Both the position numbers and the translations under genes were made by a program. Below, in pieces: positions 60,581 through 64,000 of a stretch of 64,000 bases of DNA. Position 1 is the first letter of the stretch, and each line of letters starts with the position of its first letter. The notes under the pieces were generated by a model. It was given only the letters and a program-made list of their open reading frames with translations, had not been told where the DNA came from and did no database searches. This DNA is from Parvibaculum indicum (GTDB lineage Bacteria > Pseudomonadota > Alphaproteobacteria > Parvibaculales > Parvibaculaceae): the NCBI RefSeq assembly GCF_011762095.1, contig NZ_JAASQO010000003.1, forward strand, positions 248,001 to 312,000, written 5' to 3'.

Positions 60581-61621
60581 GTGAAACTCAAGAATCTGAC
60601 GATGGCCGCGACCGTTGTCGTCGCCACTCTCGGCGTAGCGGGCGTTGCCCAGGCGCGCGACCAGGTTTCGATCGCCGGTTCGTCGACGGTGCTGCCCTAC
60701 GCCACGATCGTGGCCGAGCAGTTCGGTTCGGCGTTCCCGAACTTGAAGACCCCCGTCGTTGAATCCGGCGGCTCCTCCGCCGGCCTGAAGCAGTTCTGTC
60801 AGGGCATCGGCGAGGAATATATCGACGTTGCGAACGCCTCCCGCTCGATCAAGGACAAGGAAGTCGCCGCTTGCGCCGAAAACGGCGTGAAGGAAATCGT
60901 CCAGGTCAAGATCGGCTATGACGGCATCGTGTTCGCGTCCGACGTGAACGGTCCCTCTTTCGCTTTCGAGCCGAAGGACTGGTTCCTGGCCCTGTCCAAT
61001 GAAGTTCCGGTCGACGGCAAGATGGTCGCCAACCCGAACAAGACGTGGTCCGACGTGAACCCGGATTTCCCCGATTGGGAGATCAAGGCGTTCATCCCGG
61101 GCGAAAAGCACGGCACGCGTGAAGTGTTCGAAGACAAGGTGATCCTTGCCGGTTGCGAAGCCGCGGGCGGCTTCGACATCTACAAGGATGGTGGCATGGA
61201 CAAGAAGGCCGCCGAGAAGGCCTGCATCAAGCTGCGCACCGACGGCGCCTCCACCGACATCGACGGCGACTATACCGAAACGCTCGGCCGCCTGCAGTCG
61301 AACAAGGAAGCCATCGGCGTGTTCGGCCTCTCCTTCTACGAGAACAACACCGACAAGCTGAAGGTTGCCACGATGGGCGGCATCAACCCCTCCGTCGAGA
61401 CGATCGCCAAGGGTGAGTATCCGGTCTCCCGTCCGCTCTTCTTCTACGTGAAGAAGGCCCATGTCGGCGTGATCCCGGGCCTCAAGGAATATGCGACGTT
61501 CTTCATGAGCGACGCGATGGCCGGCCCCGACGGCCCGCTCGCCGAATACGGCCTCGTGCCGCTGCCGGCGAACGAACTGAAGGAAGTTCAGGAAACCGTG
61601 GCTGAAATGAAGCCGATGTAA
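60581..61621 (+). CDS. pstS: Periplasmic phosphate-binding protein PstS
   Basis: Binds phosphate in the periplasm and delivers it to PstCA. 346 residues: signal peptide (MAATVVVATLGVAGVAQA, cleavage before RDQV), then the phosphate-site motif AGSSTVLPYA and ESGGSSAGLKQFC, with IDVANASRSIKDKE later. This is the longer alphaproteobacterial form related to PstS of Sinorhizobium. The start is GTG with CTGGAG upstream. A strong hairpin follows its stop, likely allowing more PstS than permease to be made. Confidence 0.94.
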   Translation: MKLKNLTMAATVVVATLGVAGVAQARDQVSIAGSSTVLPYATIVAEQFGSAFPNLKTPVVESGGSSAGLKQFCQGIGEEYIDVANASRSIKDKEVAACAENGVKEIVQVKIGYDGIVFASDVNGPSFAFEPKDWFLALSNEVPVDGKMVANPNKTWSDVNPDFPDWEIKAFIPGEKHGTREVFEDKVILAGCEAAGGFDIYKDGGMDKKAAEKACIKLRTDGASTDIDGDYTETLGRLQSNKEAIGVFGLSFYENNTDKLKVATMGGINPSVETIAKGEYPVSRPLFFYVKKAHVGVIPGLKEYATFFMSDAMAGPDGPLAEYGLVPLPANELKEVQETVAEMKPM

Positions 61622-61636
61622 TCCTGGTTCTGCCAG

Positions 61637-61664
61637 GGAGCCGGTGCCCTCGGGCGCCGGCTCC
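61637..61664 (+). terminator. Hairpin between pstS and pstC (attenuator or mRNA-stabilising)
   Basis: GGAGCCGGTGCCC (61637-61649) pairs with GGGCGCCGGCTCC (61652-61664), one G-T wobble, almost no loop. A smaller hairpin follows near 61670-61688. No T-run, so partial termination or 3'-end protection of pstS mRNA is more likely than full termination. Confidence 0.6.
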
Positions 61665-61763
61665 TCCTCCGGCTTCCGCCGGAAGTCGTTAAGTCCAGTT
61701 GCGGCCCTTGCCTGTCGGCAGAGGCTCCGCGCCCCGCCGGGGCACCCTATGGGAAGAGCGGTA

Positions 61764-63224
61764 ATGACCACTCAGATGATTTTTCTGATCCTTCTGCTCG
61801 CAGGCGTTGCAGCCTTCTTCTACGGCCGTATGCGCGCCAGGGCGATGACGGTCGCCTCCGCGGAGAAGTTCCATTCCCGGCCCGGCCATCATGGCTTCTA
61901 CGTCACGATCTGGACCATGCTGCCGGCCTTTTTCCTGATCGTGCTCTGGCTGGTCGTGGCGCCGCTGGTCGTGCGCTGGGCGGTGACGAATTCCCTGCCC
62001 GAAGCGGCGACGGCCTCGGGCGAAAGCGTGTCCCTGATCATGACCACGGTCGAGCAGCTCTCCCGTGGCGTGACGCAGCTCGAGGAAGAGGATTTCGACC
62101 GGATCAGCTCCGGCGCGATGACGGTGCAGGAGGTCATGCGCTCCAAAGGTGTGCTGGTCGGGTCCGACGCCAAACCCTACATGCTGCAGGCGGCGATCCT
62201 CGATGAACGCCTGAGTGCCAACAGCCACCTCTTTCTGACGCTCTTTGCCGGGATCACGATGATCGGCGGGTTCCTGTACGGCCGGCGCGGCATCGCGCCC
62301 CGGGCACGGGCGCGCAACGCCGTCGAGCAGGTCATGACGCTCGGCCTCATCGCCGCGTCCACCGTCGCGATCCTCACCACGGCGGGCATCGTCCTGTCGG
62401 TGCTCTTCGAATCCATCGAATTCTTCCGGATGGTCCCGCCGGCCGACTTCTTCTTCGGGACCGTCTGGGATCCGCGCTTTTCCGCGCCGGGCCGCGTCGG
62501 CGGCAGCGACGGGCAGTTCGGTATCCTGCCGCTTCTCTGGGGTACGGCCTATATCTCGCTCGTGGCGCTCATGGTTGCCGTGCCGATCGGCCTCATGTCC
62601 GCGATCTACATGTCGGAATATGCCGGCAACAAGGTGCGCTCCATAGCCAAGCCGCTGCTGGAAATTCTGGCCGGCATCCCCACCATCGTTTACGGCTTCT
62701 TCGCGCTGGTGACATTCGGTCCCTTCCTGCGCGACGCGGGCGGCCTTGTCGGCTTCGACATCCAGGCCTCCTCGGTGCTGACGGCCGGCTTCGTGATGGG
62801 GATCATGATCATCCCCTTTGTGTCCTCGCTTTCCGACGACATTATCTCCGCCGTCCCGCAATCTCTACGCGAAGGGTCTTACGGTCTGGGCGCCACCCAG
62901 TCGGAGACCATCAAGCAGGTCATCATGCCCGCCGCGCTGCCCGGCGTCGTGGGGGCGGTGCTACTCGCCGCCTCGCGGGCCATCGGCGAAACCATGATCG
63001 TGGTGCTGGCGGCCGGTATCGCCGCCAATATCACGCTCAATCCCGGCGAGTCGGTGACGACCGTTACGGTCAAGATCGTCAGCCAGTTGACCGGCGACCT
63101 GGAGTTCAACAGCCCGCAAACGCTGGTGGCCTTTGCGCTGGGGCTCACGCTCTTCGTCGTCACCCTCGGCCTCAATGTCTTCGCACTTTACATCGTGCGC
63201 AAATATCGGGAGCAATATGAATGA
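61764..63224 (+). CDS. pstC: Phosphate ABC transporter permease PstC
   Basis: 486 residues. An N-terminal extension with two membrane helices (MIFLILLLAGVAAFFYGRMR; LPAFFLIVLWLVVAPLVV) and a soluble stretch of about 100 residues precedes the transporter domain. That domain has VPIGLMSAIYMSEYA, the coupling region LEILAGIPTIVYGFFAL and the EAA-like loop ALPGVVGAVLLAASRAIGET. The extension is usual in alphaproteobacterial PstC. The ATG at 61764 follows GGGAAGAGCGG; an ATG at 61749 is possible. The stop overlaps pstA (ATGA). Confidence 0.94.
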   Translation: MTTQMIFLILLLAGVAAFFYGRMRARAMTVASAEKFHSRPGHHGFYVTIWTMLPAFFLIVLWLVVAPLVVRWAVTNSLPEAATASGESVSLIMTTVEQLSRGVTQLEEEDFDRISSGAMTVQEVMRSKGVLVGSDAKPYMLQAAILDERLSANSHLFLTLFAGITMIGGFLYGRRGIAPRARARNAVEQVMTLGLIAASTVAILTTAGIVLSVLFESIEFFRMVPPADFFFGTVWDPRFSAPGRVGGSDGQFGILPLLWGTAYISLVALMVAVPIGLMSAIYMSEYAGNKVRSIAKPLLEILAGIPTIVYGFFALVTFGPFLRDAGGLVGFDIQASSVLTAGFVMGIMIIPFVSSLSDDIISAVPQSLREGSYGLGATQSETIKQVIMPAALPGVVGAVLLAASRAIGETMIVVLAAGIAANITLNPGESVTTVTVKIVSQLTGDLEFNSPQTLVAFALGLTLFVVTLGLNVFALYIVRKYREQYE

Positions 63225-64000
63225 CCGATCAGGTGCAGCGTATGGATGTTACGGCAGGGGGTCGTGTGGCCAAGTCCGAGAAGAGCAAACTGGTAAAGCG
63301 GCGCTACGCCGCGGAACGCCGGTTCCGTTTCTATGGCATGGCGGCAATCGGGACGGCGGTATTCTTCGTCTTCCTGCTGTTCGGCTCGATCGTCAATAAT
63401 GGCTGGTCTGCGTTTTTCCAGACCAAACTCGACCTGACGGTGCATTTCGACGAGTCCGTAATCGACAAATCCGGCCAGCGCGATCGCATGACGCTGCTGA
63501 CCGCGAACTACCGCAAACTCGCTCGTGAAGCATTGCTGGCCGAGCTTGGCGTCGATCCCGCCGACCGGCCGATGCGCCGCAAGGCCGAGGCGCTGCTGTC
63601 GCGCGGCGCCGCGATCCAGCTCCGCGATGTCGTGATGGACGACCCTTCCGTCATCGGCACCACGCAAAAGGTCGAGCTTCTGGCCAGCGGCAACGCGGAC
63701 GCGCTGATGAAGGGCGCCATCGACCGCGACGTGCCCGAAAGCCGGCGCCAGCTCGACAACCGGCAGGTGGCCTGGCTCGATGAGCTGAGGGCGAAGGATA
63801 TTCTCTCGCTGGCCTTCAATACCGGCCTGTTCACCTATGGCGCCTCCTCCCAGCCTGAAACGGCGGGTATCGGGGTGGCCGCCATCGGGTCCTTCTTCAT
63901 GATGCTGATCGTGGTTCTGCTGGCGGTCCCGCTCGGCGTCGCCGCCGCGCTCTATCTGGAGGAATTCGCCCCGCAGAACCGCTGGACGGATCTGATCGAG
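63221..64000 (+). CDS. pstA: Phosphate ABC transporter permease PstA (3' end outside window)
   Basis: 260 visible residues starting MTDQVQRMDVTAGGRVAKSE. A basic region (KRRYAAERRFRFYG) leads to a membrane helix (MAAIGTAVFFVFLLFGSIV) and a periplasmic domain of about 130 residues (DUF3333-like extension). The transporter domain begins with GIGVAAIGSFFMMLIVVLLA and VPLGVAAALYLEEFAP. It overlaps the pstC stop by 4 bases. The rest of the permease, and presumably pstB and phoU, lie beyond the window. Confidence 0.93.
   Translation, partial: MTDQVQRMDVTAGGRVAKSEKSKLVKRRYAAERRFRFYGMAAIGTAVFFVFLLFGSIVNNGWSAFFQTKLDLTVHFDESVIDKSGQRDRMTLLTANYRKLAREALLAELGVDPADRPMRRKAEALLSRGAAIQLRDVVMDDPSVIGTTQKVELLASGNADALMKGAIDRDVPESRRQLDNRQVAWLDELRAKDILSLAFNTGLFTYGASSQPETAGIGVAAIGSFFMMLIVVLLAVPLGVAAALYLEEFAPQNRWTDLIE

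Overview
The window looks like chromosome from a high-GC alphaproteobacterium. Genes are dense, many overlap by 4 bp (ATGA/GTGA), and GTG/TTG starts occur. A Parvibaculum-like or related hydrocarbon/lipid-degrading Rhizobiales-type organism would fit: several acyl-CoA dehydrogenases, a thiolase, an alkylsulfatase, PHA synthase, many TetR regulators, TamAB and a pst operon with large alphaproteobacterial-type permeases. That placement is inference. There is no integrase, transposase, phage gene, CRISPR array or rRNA.

Layout. 1-1.9 kb: rpmH-rnpA-yidC (minus; yidC runs off the left edge). 2.3-4.6 kb: TVP38-family membrane protein plus FAD disulfide oxidoreductase. 4.6-11.1 kb: sensor kinase-otsB-GH15-otsA-glk, a trehalose synthesis/turnover cassette. 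11.1-14.0 kb: gamma-glutamyltransferase and P1 peptidase. 14.2 kb: tRNA-Arg(ACG), then a low-GC gene for a three-module sulfotransferase/GT2/GT4 protein. 17.9-21.4 kb: GST-like protein, membrane DUF1330-like protein, DUF2855 protein and TetR, with paired operator-like palindromes. 21.5-24.0 kb: ExbB-ExbD-ExbD-TonB behind a Fur-box-like promoter.

24.2-32.5 kb: lipid catabolism (GST, two acyl-CoA dehydrogenases, TetR with tandem operators, a decayed alcohol dehydrogenase remnant, thiolase, MerR, aldehyde dehydrogenase, nitronate monooxygenase-like). 32.7-37.9 kb: PHA synthase, alkylsulfatase, MDR reductase. 37.9-40.3 kb (minus): putidaredoxin-type ferredoxin, diiron ferritin-like protein, PAS-only protein. 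40.5-49.6 kb: S8 serine protease lipoprotein with barrel-like C-terminus, small exported protein, TamB and TamA. 49.8-52.1 kb: Cu+ P-type ATPase behind a CueR-type promoter.

52.1-58.9 kb: accessory catabolic region with two TetR genes, a DUF1330 protein, and a four-gene minus-strand cluster (PF10118-like, styrene-oxide-isomerase-like membrane protein, frameshifted ABM monooxygenase, alpha/beta hydrolase), then SDR and acyl-CoA dehydrogenase. 58.9-64 kb: phoR-pstS-pstC-pstA for phosphate sensing and uptake (pstA runs off the right edge).

The least explained pieces are the StyC-like cluster at 53.2-56.6 kb, the trimodular transferase beside the tRNA, the kinase-led trehalose cassette, and several well-formed palindromic operators assigned to no known regulator. 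I saw no clear defence or mobile system. Gene starts were chosen from Shine-Dalgarno sequences, overlaps and family alignment from memory; no database search was possible.
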